A DNA stretch of 64,000 bases from Bacillota bacterium (GTDB taxonomy: Bacteria > Bacillota > Clostridia > Christensenellales > Aristaeellaceae): the NCBI GenBank assembly GCA_023404345.1, contig JAEYCB010000003.1:65419-129418 (forward strand). The letters are read 5' to 3'. Below, in pieces: positions 41,618 through 50,320 of the stretch; within the stretch, counting starts at the first letter, position 1, and each line of letters opens with the position of its first letter. The position numbers and the translations under genes were made by a program. Below the pieces are notes generated by a model. The model worked only from the letters and a program-made list of their open reading frames with translations, made no database searches and was not told where the DNA came from.

Positions 41618-42886
41618 ATGAAAAAGGCATTAGCCCTGGTACTGACTCTGGCGCTACTCATCTCACTGTGCTCCGTCGCCAGCGCAGAGAAGGCTCCCGG
41701 TTCCGTCAACCTGTCCATTATGCTGGCGTTGGGCCAGTGGACTGACAACTTCGATGAGCTGATCGAAGCCTACAAGGCGGAAAATCCCCAGATCGGCACC
41801 ATTGAGTATGAGTTTCCCTCTTCCTCGGCGTATTGGGATCTTCTTAAATCCAAGCTCGCCTCCGGCGAAGTTCCCGACATCTTCGGTTGTGGCTTCGGCG
41901 AGCAGATTGTGCAGTGGAACGACTATCTGGCTGACCTGTCCGATATGGACATCGTCCAGGATCTGACCCCCGACCAGGTAGTCGCCTGCTCTCTGGATGG
42001 CAAGACCATTCAGGTGTTCCCCATCTATGTGGAAGGCTGGGGTATTCTCTACAACATGCGCCTGCTCAAGGAAGCTGGCTGGGAAAAGATTCCCGAGACC
42101 CGCGCGGAACTGGAGCAGTTATGCAAGGATTTGGTTGCTGCTGGCATCCAGCCCTTTGAACTGCACTACGCGGAAACCAGTCTCTCTTTGACCAACCATC
42201 TTGGTTCCATATGGGTCACCAACAAGGAAAATCCTCTGGAATACTTCGAGCAGCTCAAGAGCGGCATGGACATGGATCTTGCGAATGATCCTGATCTCAA
42301 CGATATGCTGGACTACTACGATCTCGTCCTGCAGTACTGCAACGAGGATTATATCTCCACCGACAAGTGGACTGGCCGCAATAACTTCTTCCTTGAGGAA
42401 GCCGCGATGGTTGACGACGAAGGTTCCTGGGAGATTCCCAACATTCTCAACGTCAATCCTGACTTGGCGGATTACGTCGTCCAAGGCCTGGTGCCGATTT
42501 CCAATGACGCCGACAAAAACCGCCTGCAGATTGCCACCATCAATGCCGCCGTCTACAAGGACAGCGAAAACGTCGAAGAAGCCAAGAAGTTCCTTAGTTG
42601 GCTGTGCACCAGCGATGTAGCCCAGAAGTGGCACCAGGAAAAGATGGGCAACATTCCCGCGCTTAATACCGTGCCTACGATGGAAACGCTATCTATCCTT
42701 GGTCAGCAGGTGTTCGATTACATGAAAGCCGACAAGGCTTATGAAACCATGACGCCTTGGACTCCTGATGAGGTCAAAACGCCTCTCGGCGAAGTCTGGA
42801 GTCTGTATGTTGGCCGTCAGATTGACCGCGAAGAATTCTTTAAGCAGTACCAGCAAATCTGGACGGATTACGCTGCTTCCAAGTAA
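41618..42886 (+). CDS. Extracellular sugar-binding protein of the ABC importer
   Basis: A 422-residue family-1 solute-binding protein. The signal peptide spans 1-23 (basic MKK, hydrophobic core, SVASA cleavage). A Cys occurs at residue 18, but the LISLC context is a poor lipobox, so anchoring is uncertain. The mature part has the expected start (PGSVNLSIMLALGQWTDN) and a WHQEKMGNIPALNTVP hinge phrase. AAGGAGG lies 8 bases before the ATG, the strongest site of the three transporter genes, which fits high expression of the binding protein. A terminator follows. Confidence 0.92.
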   Translation: MKKALALVLTLALLISLCSVASAEKAPGSVNLSIMLALGQWTDNFDELIEAYKAENPQIGTIEYEFPSSSAYWDLLKSKLASGEVPDIFGCGFGEQIVQWNDYLADLSDMDIVQDLTPDQVVACSLDGKTIQVFPIYVEGWGILYNMRLLKEAGWEKIPETRAELEQLCKDLVAAGIQPFELHYAETSLSLTNHLGSIWVTNKENPLEYFEQLKSGMDMDLANDPDLNDMLDYYDLVLQYCNEDYISTDKWTGRNNFFLEEAAMVDDEGSWEIPNILNVNPDLADYVVQGLVPISNDADKNRLQIATINAAVYKDSENVEEAKKFLSWLCTSDVAQKWHQEKMGNIPALNTVPTMETLSILGQQVFDYMKADKAYETMTPWTPDEVKTPLGEVWSLYVGRQIDREEFFKQYQQIWTDYAASK

Positions 42887-42986
42887 GGCCCGGAAAGTCC
42901 ACACACCAGAAGAACCTAGTAGTGGCAAGAAGATTTCCTTAACCATCTTGTTCTGAAGATGAAGGTTCTTCTACCTCCTCTATATG

Positions 42987-43034
42987 AACCTTTTGAGTGG
43001 TGCAGAATTGTTGCGCCACTCAGAAGGTTTTTTA
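42987..43034 (+). terminator. Intrinsic terminator of the ABC importer operon
   Basis: Arms 42987-43003 and 43013-43029 pair in 15 of 17 positions (the rest G-U or mismatch) and are followed by TTTTTTATA. Confidence 0.8.
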
Positions 43035-43055
43035 TATTACTTGAAGCTACATCAG

Positions 43056-43293
43056 GACACTGCCATTGACGAGTATTCCCGCTATCGCGTACTGAATGCT
43101 TACGAAGAACAGAGTTCCTTTTTTCTCCCCTGCAGACTTTCTGACTAAGGTCGTTACGCATTTTACCCGTAAAGGCATTCCCGTTGAGTTTATTCAGACC
43201 GATAACGGTTTTGAATTTATCTATCGCTTCATCAACAACAAGTGCGACCTGGAACTTATTATCCACTATTTTGAGGATGTCACAATATGCTAG
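43056..43293 (+). pseudogene. IS481-like transposase fragment (DDE integrase core)
   Basis: Two frames joined near 43120 give DTAIDEYSRYRVLNAYEEQS, then ADFLTKVVTHFTRKGIPVEF and IQTDNGFEFIYRF. The first and second catalytic Asp of the rve/DDE core are visible (ID and TDNG); the third acidic residue, the HTH region and both ends of the element are missing. It is a small relic between two operons. Confidence 0.65.
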
Positions 43294-44862
43294 TTCAAAC
43301 CGAATGCGCTCTTTTGCCAGAGACAAACTTTCCCATGCATATTCCCGTATTCTGCAAAGCAGTCCTCTTTAAAAAACCCAAACCTTGCCCCGAGAATGCA
43401 CACGAGCAGCCGGAAAGTTATGCTAAAGTTGCGTCAAATAAGGCATGTGGCGGCGAGAAAAAGAATGTGTTCAGCCTGACGCAGGACTGGCTGATTTTTG
43501 CAGTTCCTTATAAGACCTGCCCTGCTTGCTACCACCGTTGTCCACACCCCCAGCCCGCACCACCCGCTGAACCACGTGCAGATCGTCCACACCTTCCGGT
43601 TCCAGTTGGTTTCTAACCATGTCAGCGCGCAAATGCCCCAAATACAGACTAAAAAAATTAACCGCTCCACGGTCTTATTTAGAATTAGGCAAGGCCTGTC
43701 TGGCATCATCCCTCCCGACGAAACCTTGACGAAACCAGGATATTCTTCACCACATCTGTCCCTTCTCCGGCATATGTGTTCTCAACAATCCAATCTTATC
43801 ATATTTCTCTTTCAATTCCATAATTTTTATTTCGGCAACACCCTTAATGTATTTCTTCATATTTTTATATCAGAGAAAGCGGTGCAAAGTCCATAATCTA
43901 GTTTCGTTTTCTTGTTATTGACAGTTGTTGACATTCCATTTTGATTCGTGTATATTTAGGAATGTATGAGTGGGAATGGGTTTAGTTGATCCACTCCACT
44001 CATGTTGCCACAAAAGGGACTACTTTCGGCAACATTCCCGTTTTTCTTTTCCCTTATGTTCGGAAAAGAAAAACCGCAGAACGGCGGTGTTCCGGGCAGA
44101 ATGCTCTGCCAATGAAGTCGCTGTTTCGGCAAAGGACAGCGCCGCGTCAGATGCTGAACCTTTCGCAGTGGCGGGGACTGTCCCATATATTCGCCAGTTG
44201 CCTCGGCCTGAACGCTGCGGATAGCGAAGCATTTTCTTTTTTAATCTAACGTAAGGAAGTGCAGACGATCTATTATCGAACTCTATGTGCATAACAAAAC
44301 TGTATATCAAGCGACAAACGGCTTGCTTTTCCGTACCGGCTAGGCGGTGGTCCTTCACTCCACCGTCACGGAAAAGTTTTTTGTTGCTTGGCAGTACGGA
44401 GGACTGGGGCAAGGACGTGCGCACTTTGCTGCAGGTTTTTCCCGATGGGTGCCTTCTGGGGCTGACGGCTCTCCTGTCCACCAACCGGATATGTAGCGAC
44501 ACAAGGCGAATGCGCTCTTTGAAGGCTCGTCAGCCTGCAGGATGCCTTGGTGGGGAGTATCCTATACGTCTCTCAAGTATGTGTTTGCATTTTATGGGTA
44601 CTGCAAAAAGCTAGAGTACTACTACCCGAGGGCCAGCAAGTTGGCAGGTGAACTGCGCTACAGTCAGCTCCACCGCCTCCATGGACAACTGGATGCCAAA
44701 GCCGCCATATGACTGAACGGGGTGATCCTTTTGGAAGTTGACTCTATAAGAAAAGAGGCGCTTATCGGTCGTGTAGGCTGGGGCCGCGCGCCTCAAGGCG
44801 CTCAAGCTGATTTATGCGCCATGTTTGGCACCTGCAAGATAGAAAGATAAAGGACGAAATCG
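43294..44862. other. Gene-poor leader region of the polysaccharide cluster
   Basis: No intact gene with a ribosome site was found. Minus-strand frames at 43434-43709 and 44020-44502 and a plus frame at 44542-44712 (56 codons, starts MPWWGVSYTSLKYV) look protein-like but match nothing I know. No JUMPStart/ops site was recognised. The last ~600 bases may be an unusually long untranslated leader of the downstream operon. Confidence 0.45.
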
Positions 44863-46281
44863 ATGATTCATAGGAACCAAAAAACCTTAAACCGGCTGAA
44901 TGTGCTGTCAGACGGCGTGCTGATTGTGCTGTGTTATCTCTTCGCGTCATGGCTATGGCTGGATGTGATCAAAAACAAAGCGGGTAACATGGCGGCACTG
45001 AGTAGCCTGAACGCAAAAGGCATGCTGGTGGCGATGATTTATGCGGTGTGGACGGTTTTTCTGTTGACGCTTTTCCGCGTCTATCACACCAGCCGTGTGC
45101 ACAGGTCGGGACGGGAATCTGCGCGTATTCTTGCGGGCAACGTCATCGCGCTGGCTACGGCCGCCTCGGCGCTGTTCTTGTTTCGGTTACAGGACTTTTC
45201 ACGCGGCGTGCTGGGTGTATACTTTCTCTCCAGCAGCGCAGTTCTAATCGGCAAACGCAAGTTTTTACGTTTCCTGCTTCGACGCATACGCGCGCGGGGG
45301 TACAACCTCAAGCACATGCTGGTGGTCGGCGGCGGAAAGCTCGCCAGACGCTATGTACAGAACGTTAAGGCCGAGCCATCGCTGGGCATCCATGTGGAAC
45401 AATGCCTGACGCCGGATGACGGTCTGCTGGAAAAACTGGAAAGCCGTCTGCATGATGCGGGCATTGACGAGGTAATTCTGGCGCTCGCTCCCGATGAGCT
45501 GGGCGTGACGGCAGATGTCATCCAGGTGTGCGAGAAATGCGGCACCAAGATCAGCGTTGTTCCCTTTTACAATGACGTCATCCCTACCCGGCCAACCATC
45601 GACACGGTAGGAAACCTCAAGCTGATTCAGCTGCGCACCACGCCCTTGGACGAACCGGTTAACGCGCTGACCAAACGCGCCTTTGACATCGTCGTAAGCG
45701 GACTTTTACTGGTTGTCCTCAGTCCGATGTTTCTCCTCCTAGCCATTGCCATTCGGCTTTCCAGTCCTGGACCTGTGCTGTTCCGGCAGGAACGCATCGG
45801 GCTGAACAAAAAGCCGTTTACCATGTACAAATTCCGTAGCATGCGCGTCAACGACGAGCAGGATACCGCCTGGTCGGGCAGTACGGACAACCGGCGCACT
45901 TGGCTGGGAAGTCTGTTGCGAAAAATCAGCTTGGACGAGCTTCCCCAACTTTTTAATGTCTTTCGCGGAGAAATGAGTCTCGTAGGCCCGCGGCCGGAGA
46001 TTCCTTTTTACGTGGAGCGCTTCCGGGAAACGGTGCCCCTCTACATGGTGAAGTACCAGGTACGTCCCGGCATGACGGGCTGGGCTCAGATTCACGGTCT
46101 ACGCGGAGACACCAGCATTCCAGCCCGTGTGGAGCACGATCTGTGGTACATCGAAAACTGGTCCCTGGGGCTGGATATACGCATTCTGCTGAAAACCGCC
46201 TTGGGCGGGATGGTGAACCAGGAGGATATCGGCAGCGCGGCAAACAGCAGGCCGGACGGCGGGGAGGGCATGGCGCAATGA
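44863..46281 (+). CDS. Polyprenyl-phosphate sugar-1-phosphate transferase, initiating enzyme
   Basis: A 472-residue protein of the WbaP/WcaJ (PHPT) type. Several N-terminal membrane helices (about 12-110), a Rossmann-like segment (about 145-240, HMLVVGGGKLARRYV), and the C-terminal bacterial sugar transferase domain (about 268-472) are present. The transferase domain carries FRQERIGLNKKPFTMYKFRSM, the SLDELPQLFNV motif, VGPRPE and the RPGMTGWAQI motif. It transfers sugar-1-phosphate from a nucleotide sugar to undecaprenyl phosphate, the first step of repeat-unit or O-chain assembly. No good ribosome site is visible (AAAGGACG lies 6-8 bases upstream). First gene of the polysaccharide cluster; overlaps the next by four bases. 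Confidence 0.92.
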   Translation: MIHRNQKTLNRLNVLSDGVLIVLCYLFASWLWLDVIKNKAGNMAALSSLNAKGMLVAMIYAVWTVFLLTLFRVYHTSRVHRSGRESARILAGNVIALATAASALFLFRLQDFSRGVLGVYFLSSSAVLIGKRKFLRFLLRRIRARGYNLKHMLVVGGGKLARRYVQNVKAEPSLGIHVEQCLTPDDGLLEKLESRLHDAGIDEVILALAPDELGVTADVIQVCEKCGTKISVVPFYNDVIPTRPTIDTVGNLKLIQLRTTPLDEPVNALTKRAFDIVVSGLLLVVLSPMFLLLAIAIRLSSPGPVLFRQERIGLNKKPFTMYKFRSMRVNDEQDTAWSGSTDNRRTWLGSLLRKISLDELPQLFNVFRGEMSLVGPRPEIPFYVERFRETVPLYMVKYQVRPGMTGWAQIHGLRGDTSIPARVEHDLWYIENWSLGLDIRILLKTALGGMVNQEDIGSAANSRPDGGEGMAQ

Positions 46282-47168
46282 GCGTTTCCGTGATTCTCCC
46301 CACGCTCAACGCGGCGGACGAAATTGCTACGCTGCTTGCTGCGCTTATGGATCAGACGCAGCCGCCGGAGGAAATTCTGGTGGTGGATTCGGGATCCACG
46401 GATGGCACCGCGGAACTAGCCCGCGCGCACGGTGCGCGGGTTATGTCCGTTCCCCGCGACCAGTTTGACCACGGCGGCACGCGAGACGCGGCCCTGCGGC
46501 AGACGACGGGTGAGTTCGTGCTGTTCATAACGCAGGATGCCCATCCAGCGGATGAACGCTACATTGAGCATCTGCTCAAGCCCTTTGCGGATGAGCGCGT
46601 CGCGGCTGCCAGCGGCCGTCAGCTCCCCCGGCCGGATGCAAGGCCCTATGTGCGAGCGGTGCAGCACTACCGCTACCCTGCACAGAGCCGGGTGTGGGGA
46701 GCGGAGGACCGTGAGGCGCTAGGAATACGGGCATATCACCTTTCGGACGTCTGCTCGGCCTACCGCCGGAGCGCTTATGAGGCGGTGGGCGGATTCCCCC
46801 ATCCGCTGCCGACCAATGAGGACATGCTCATTGGCGCGGCGTTTCTAGATTCTGGTTACCGGCTGGCCTACTGCGCCGATGCAGCGGTGGTGCATTCCCA
46901 CGACCTGACGCTCCGGCAGGAATACCGGCGCAACGTCCTCATCGGGCGCTTTCTGCAGGAATACGGCGAGCGGCTGGGCAACCCGCGTGAGACGGGCGAG
47001 GGCCTGCGGATGGTGCGGCAGGTGCTCTTGCAGCTGCTGCGAGGCGGTCATCCGCTGGAATGTCTGGCCTTTGCGGCCGACTGTGCGGCACGGCTGTTGG
47101 GCAGTCGTGCCGGACGGCGCGCCGGAACGGCCGGACAAAGGAGGATACGGCATGCAGCCGACGGTTGA
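46278..47168 (+). CDS. Glycosyltransferase family 2, rhamnosyltransferase-like
   Basis: A 296-residue cytosolic GT2. The GT-A fold starts MSVSVILPTLNAADEI, then LVVDSGSTDGT binds nucleotide and TQDAHP is the metal-binding DxD-like region, followed by TNEDMLIG, which supplies the catalytic acid. This order and the TQDAxP motif are typical of rhamnosyltransferases. It has dTDP-rhamnose genes rfbC/rfbD in the same cluster as a possible donor source. The ATG at 46278 overlaps the previous stop. Confidence 0.87.
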   Translation: MSVSVILPTLNAADEIATLLAALMDQTQPPEEILVVDSGSTDGTAELARAHGARVMSVPRDQFDHGGTRDAALRQTTGEFVLFITQDAHPADERYIEHLLKPFADERVAAASGRQLPRPDARPYVRAVQHYRYPAQSRVWGAEDREALGIRAYHLSDVCSAYRRSAYEAVGGFPHPLPTNEDMLIGAAFLDSGYRLAYCADAAVVHSHDLTLRQEYRRNVLIGRFLQEYGERLGNPRETGEGLRMVRQVLLQLLRGGHPLECLAFAADCAARLLGSRAGRRAGTAGQRRIRHAADG

Positions 47169-48078
47169 AATCCTGCTGGCAGCGTACAATGGCGAGCGGT
47201 TTCTGCGCGAGCAGCTGGATTCGCTGCTGACACAGACGTGGGAGCAATGGCATCTGACCGTTTCCGACGACGGCTCCACAGACGGTACGCCTGCGATCCT
47301 GGACGGATACGCTGCACAGTATCCTGACCGCATCCGACGTGTGCGACATGAAGGGCGTTTTGGCAATGCCCGCGATCATTTCTTCTGGCTGATGAAGGAA
47401 TGTGGGGCGTCCTACATGATGTTCTGCGATCAGGATGACGTGTGGCACCCCGACAAGGTGGAAAAGACGATGCGCGCGCTGCTGGAAGCGGAAGATGAGG
47501 CGGGTACAGATACGCCGGTGCTGGTTTTTACGGATCTGACGCCGGTGGATGAGAAGCTCCGGCCCATTGCTTCCTCGCTGATGAAGATGCAGAAGCAGTA
47601 TACGGATGTGATCGACTACCGGGCACTGCTCATGCAGAACGTCGTGACCGGCTGTGCGACGGGCATCAACCGGGCGTTGGCCCTGCTGGCCGGGCAGTGC
47701 AGGGACACCTCGCGGGTGATCATGCACGACTGGTGGCTGGGTGTGGTGGCCGCGCGTTTCGGAAAGGTTGTGTGCCTGGATGAAAGCACCATGCTTTACC
47801 GGCAGCACGGCGGGAACAGCGTGGGGGCAAAGAACGCCGGGAGCGTGAAGGATTCGCTGCAAACCTTCTCTCGCATCAACCGGCTGCGCGGGGCGATTGC
47901 CGCTAAAAAGCGGCAGGCGGACACCTATCTGCAAACCTATGGCGGTGGGCTTAAGCCGGAGGAACTGCCGTTCTTTCATGGCTTTATTCGGAAACGGAGC
48001 GGCCCGGCCTTTTACTGGCACCACCGCAGACTGCTTCATCCGTTTTTTCGCCTGGCAGGTATGATGCTGCTGGGCTAA
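47152..48078 (+). CDS. Glycosyltransferase family 2, rhamnosyltransferase-like
   Basis: A 308-residue GT2 that starts MQPTVEILLAAYNGERFLRE. Motifs are VSDDGSTDGT and MFCDQDDVWHPDKV (DQDD metal site), typical of RgpB/WchF-like rhamnosyltransferases. AAAGGAGG lies about 7 bases before the ATG at 47152. It overlaps the preceding gene by 17 bases. Together the two GT2s may build a rhamnose-containing main chain. Acceptor unknown. Confidence 0.88.
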   Translation: MQPTVEILLAAYNGERFLREQLDSLLTQTWEQWHLTVSDDGSTDGTPAILDGYAAQYPDRIRRVRHEGRFGNARDHFFWLMKECGASYMMFCDQDDVWHPDKVEKTMRALLEAEDEAGTDTPVLVFTDLTPVDEKLRPIASSLMKMQKQYTDVIDYRALLMQNVVTGCATGINRALALLAGQCRDTSRVIMHDWWLGVVAARFGKVVCLDESTMLYRQHGGNSVGAKNAGSVKDSLQTFSRINRLRGAIAAKKRQADTYLQTYGGGLKPEELPFFHGFIRKRSGPAFYWHHRRLLHPFFRLAGMMLLG

Positions 48079-48105
48079 GATCACAGAAATGAGGAACCGG
48101 GTTTC

Positions 48106-49560
48106 ATGGACTTTAAAAGATCAAAAAGACTGATGGCCATATGGGCGGTCTGCTATTGGATACTGGCCGCGACCGTCTATCTGGTGGCCAGTCAGCAGTT
48201 CCATTATACGGCGGTCACGAGCGACGCGCTATCTGCCACCACCACCGTGGGTGAACTGGTGGATGGCATGACCATTACACAGCGTCTTATCGCACCGGCC
48301 GAGTCTCTCACCGGCTTCGACCTGATGGCGGCCACCTATGGACGGAGCAACACTGGCACACTTCACGCGGTTTTTACCAACGATGCAGGAGAAGTGATCA
48401 CCGCCAAGGATATCGACATTGCAACGCTACCGGAAAGCAAATATTCTACCATTTCACTGGACAACATGGCACAGGTGCAGACCGGTGATCCTCTCACGCT
48501 GACGCTCACGACAACGGGCTGCACACCGGACAACGCCATCACGATCTACTGTGGTGATACGATTGTGGCAGGGCGATTCGATATTGTACAAAGCATTTCG
48601 GAAGCCGACCGTTACACCATCAACGGTGTGCCAGGTGCCGGTAAGCTTTGCGTAAAGGTGAACTGCATTCGGACATTGACGTTCTACCGGGATTACTGGT
48701 TCATCGTCAGCGGCGCGTTTGCGGTGCTGGCGATGCTGTGCCTGCGTTGGTGGTACGGCGCAAAAGCCGGGCGCAACAATCCGCTGGTTGCGGTATGCAT
48801 GCTCTTTACGCGGTATGGTTTTCTGATCCGCCAGCTCGTCTCACGCGACTTCAAAACAAAATACAAGCGTTCCGCGCTAGGTATGGCATGGAGTTTTCTC
48901 AATCCATTGCTTACGATGTCGGTTCAATACGTTGTGTTCTCCACGCTATTCAAAAGCGACATTCCCAATTATCCGGTGTATCTGCTTGCCGGGATTGTAT
49001 TTTTCAACTTTTTCAGCGAGGCCGTTTCAATGGGTATGACCTCCATCACCGGCAACGCATCGCTGATTAAAAAAGTATACATGCCCAAATACATCTACCC
49101 GGTATCGCGCATTCTCTCCTCTTTGGTCAACTTTGCGTTGGCGATCATCCCGCTGCTGCTGGTCATGCTGATCACCGGGACAACGTTCACTCCGGCGCTG
49201 CTGCTGCTCATTTTCGACATGCTGTGTCTGCTGGGCTTCGTCACAGGCATGAGCCTGCTGCTGACCACCGCCATGACCTTCTTTCAGGACACGCAATTTC
49301 TCTGGGGTGTAGTCAGCATGATGTGGATGTACCTGACGCCGCTGTTCTATCCGGAGAGCATCATCCCGGCGCAATTCCTGACGGTCTACCACATGAATCC
49401 CATGTACCAGTACATCACGTTTGCCCGTATCTGCATTATCGATGGCGTGTCGCCCGAACCGATGGCCTATCTCTGGTGCATCCTTTCTTCAGTGGTGGTG
49501 CTGGGGCTGGGGATTCTAACGTTCAAGCGGCATCAGGACAAGTTTGTGCTGTATCTGTGA
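48106..49560 (+). CDS. ABC-2 polysaccharide exporter permease (Wzm) with extra extracytoplasmic domain
   Basis: A 484-residue protein, almost twice the usual ~265 of Wzm. Residues ~230-484 are the ABC-2 permease (TRYGFLIRQLVSRDFKTKYK, then LGMAWSFLNPLLTM, six membrane segments). Before it is an added module: a transmembrane helix at about 10-28, a beta-rich domain facing outside at about 30-195 with two Cys (139, 149), and a second helix at about 198-216. Wzm with its Wzt partner pumps a lipid-linked polysaccharide across the membrane. The outer domain may bind the chain or a cell-wall acceptor. It is followed by a short wzt gene. Confidence 0.9.
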   Translation: MDFKRSKRLMAIWAVCYWILAATVYLVASQQFHYTAVTSDALSATTTVGELVDGMTITQRLIAPAESLTGFDLMAATYGRSNTGTLHAVFTNDAGEVITAKDIDIATLPESKYSTISLDNMAQVQTGDPLTLTLTTTGCTPDNAITIYCGDTIVAGRFDIVQSISEADRYTINGVPGAGKLCVKVNCIRTLTFYRDYWFIVSGAFAVLAMLCLRWWYGAKAGRNNPLVAVCMLFTRYGFLIRQLVSRDFKTKYKRSALGMAWSFLNPLLTMSVQYVVFSTLFKSDIPNYPVYLLAGIVFFNFFSEAVSMGMTSITGNASLIKKVYMPKYIYPVSRILSSLVNFALAIIPLLLVMLITGTTFTPALLLLIFDMLCLLGFVTGMSLLLTTAMTFFQDTQFLWGVVSMMWMYLTPLFYPESIIPAQFLTVYHMNPMYQYITFARICIIDGVSPEPMAYLWCILSSVVVLGLGILTFKRHQDKFVLYL

Positions 49561-49570
49561 GGTGAAGCGG

Positions 49571-50299
49571 ATGGAAATGATGATTGAGGTCAGGGATGTA
49601 TCCATGCGCTTTCGCATGGCTAACGACCGCATCAGCAGCATCAAGGAATACGCCATTGCCCGGCTGCGAGGAAAGCTGAAATACAACGAGTTTGAAGCCC
49701 TCAAACACGTGAGCTTCGATGTCAAGCGCGGAGAGGTCATGGGGCTGATTGGGCACAACGGCGCGGGCAAGAGCACGCTGCTCAAGGTGATTTCCGGCAT
49801 TTTGAAGCCTACGGAGGGCAGCGTGATTGTGCGCGGAAATGTCGCGCCAATGCTGGAGTTGGGCAGCGGCTTTGATTTTGATATGACGGGCAGGGAGAAC
49901 ATCTTCTTGAACGGCGCGATTCTGGGCTATTCCGAGGAGTTTCTCAAGAGCAAGTACGAGGAGATCGTGGCTTTTTCGGAGATTGGGCCGTTCATTGACA
50001 TGCCGCTGCGCAACTATTCGTCAGGCATGGTAGCGAGGCTTGCGTTTTCGGTGGCGACGGTGGTGGTGCCGGAGGTGCTGATCGTCGATGAGGTGCTTGC
50101 GGTAGGCGATGCGGAGTTTCAGGAGAAGAGCCGAAAACGAATGATGGAACTGATGAGTGGGGGGACCACGGTTCTATTTGTCAGTCATAACATAGAGCAG
50201 ATACGACAGATGTGCAACAGGGTTGTATGGCTGGAACGAGGCTCGGTAAGGATGTTCGACACGACACAGCTGGCCTGTGACGCTTACGATAAAAGCTGA
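49571..50299 (+). CDS. Polysaccharide ABC exporter ATPase (Wzt), short form
   Basis: A 242-residue ATPase. Walker A is GHNGAGKSTLLK (about 65-76), the signature is YSSGMVARLAFS (about 154-165) and Walker B is EVLIVDEVLAVGD. It lacks the C-terminal carbohydrate-binding domain that reads the capped chain end in long Wzt proteins. So export here should not depend on chain-cap recognition by Wzt; the added domain of the Wzm partner may take over. The ATG at 49571 is preceded by GAGGTGAAGC. Confidence 0.93.
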   Translation: MEMMIEVRDVSMRFRMANDRISSIKEYAIARLRGKLKYNEFEALKHVSFDVKRGEVMGLIGHNGAGKSTLLKVISGILKPTEGSVIVRGNVAPMLELGSGFDFDMTGRENIFLNGAILGYSEEFLKSKYEEIVAFSEIGPFIDMPLRNYSSGMVARLAFSVATVVVPEVLIVDEVLAVGDAEFQEKSRKRMMELMSGGTTVLFVSHNIEQIRQMCNRVVWLERGSVRMFDTTQLACDAYDKS

Positions 50300-50320
50300 G
50301 ACGTCTGCAAGGAGGAAAAA

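Noticed and set aside
44542..44712. Small plus-strand frame (56 codons) before the polysaccharide cluster
   Set aside because: Composition looks protein-like, but there is no ribosome binding site and the motif is unknown; kept only as a note in the leader region.
46939..48084. 381-codon open frame on the minus strand
   Set aside because: Antisense to two GT2 genes, no recognisable domain.
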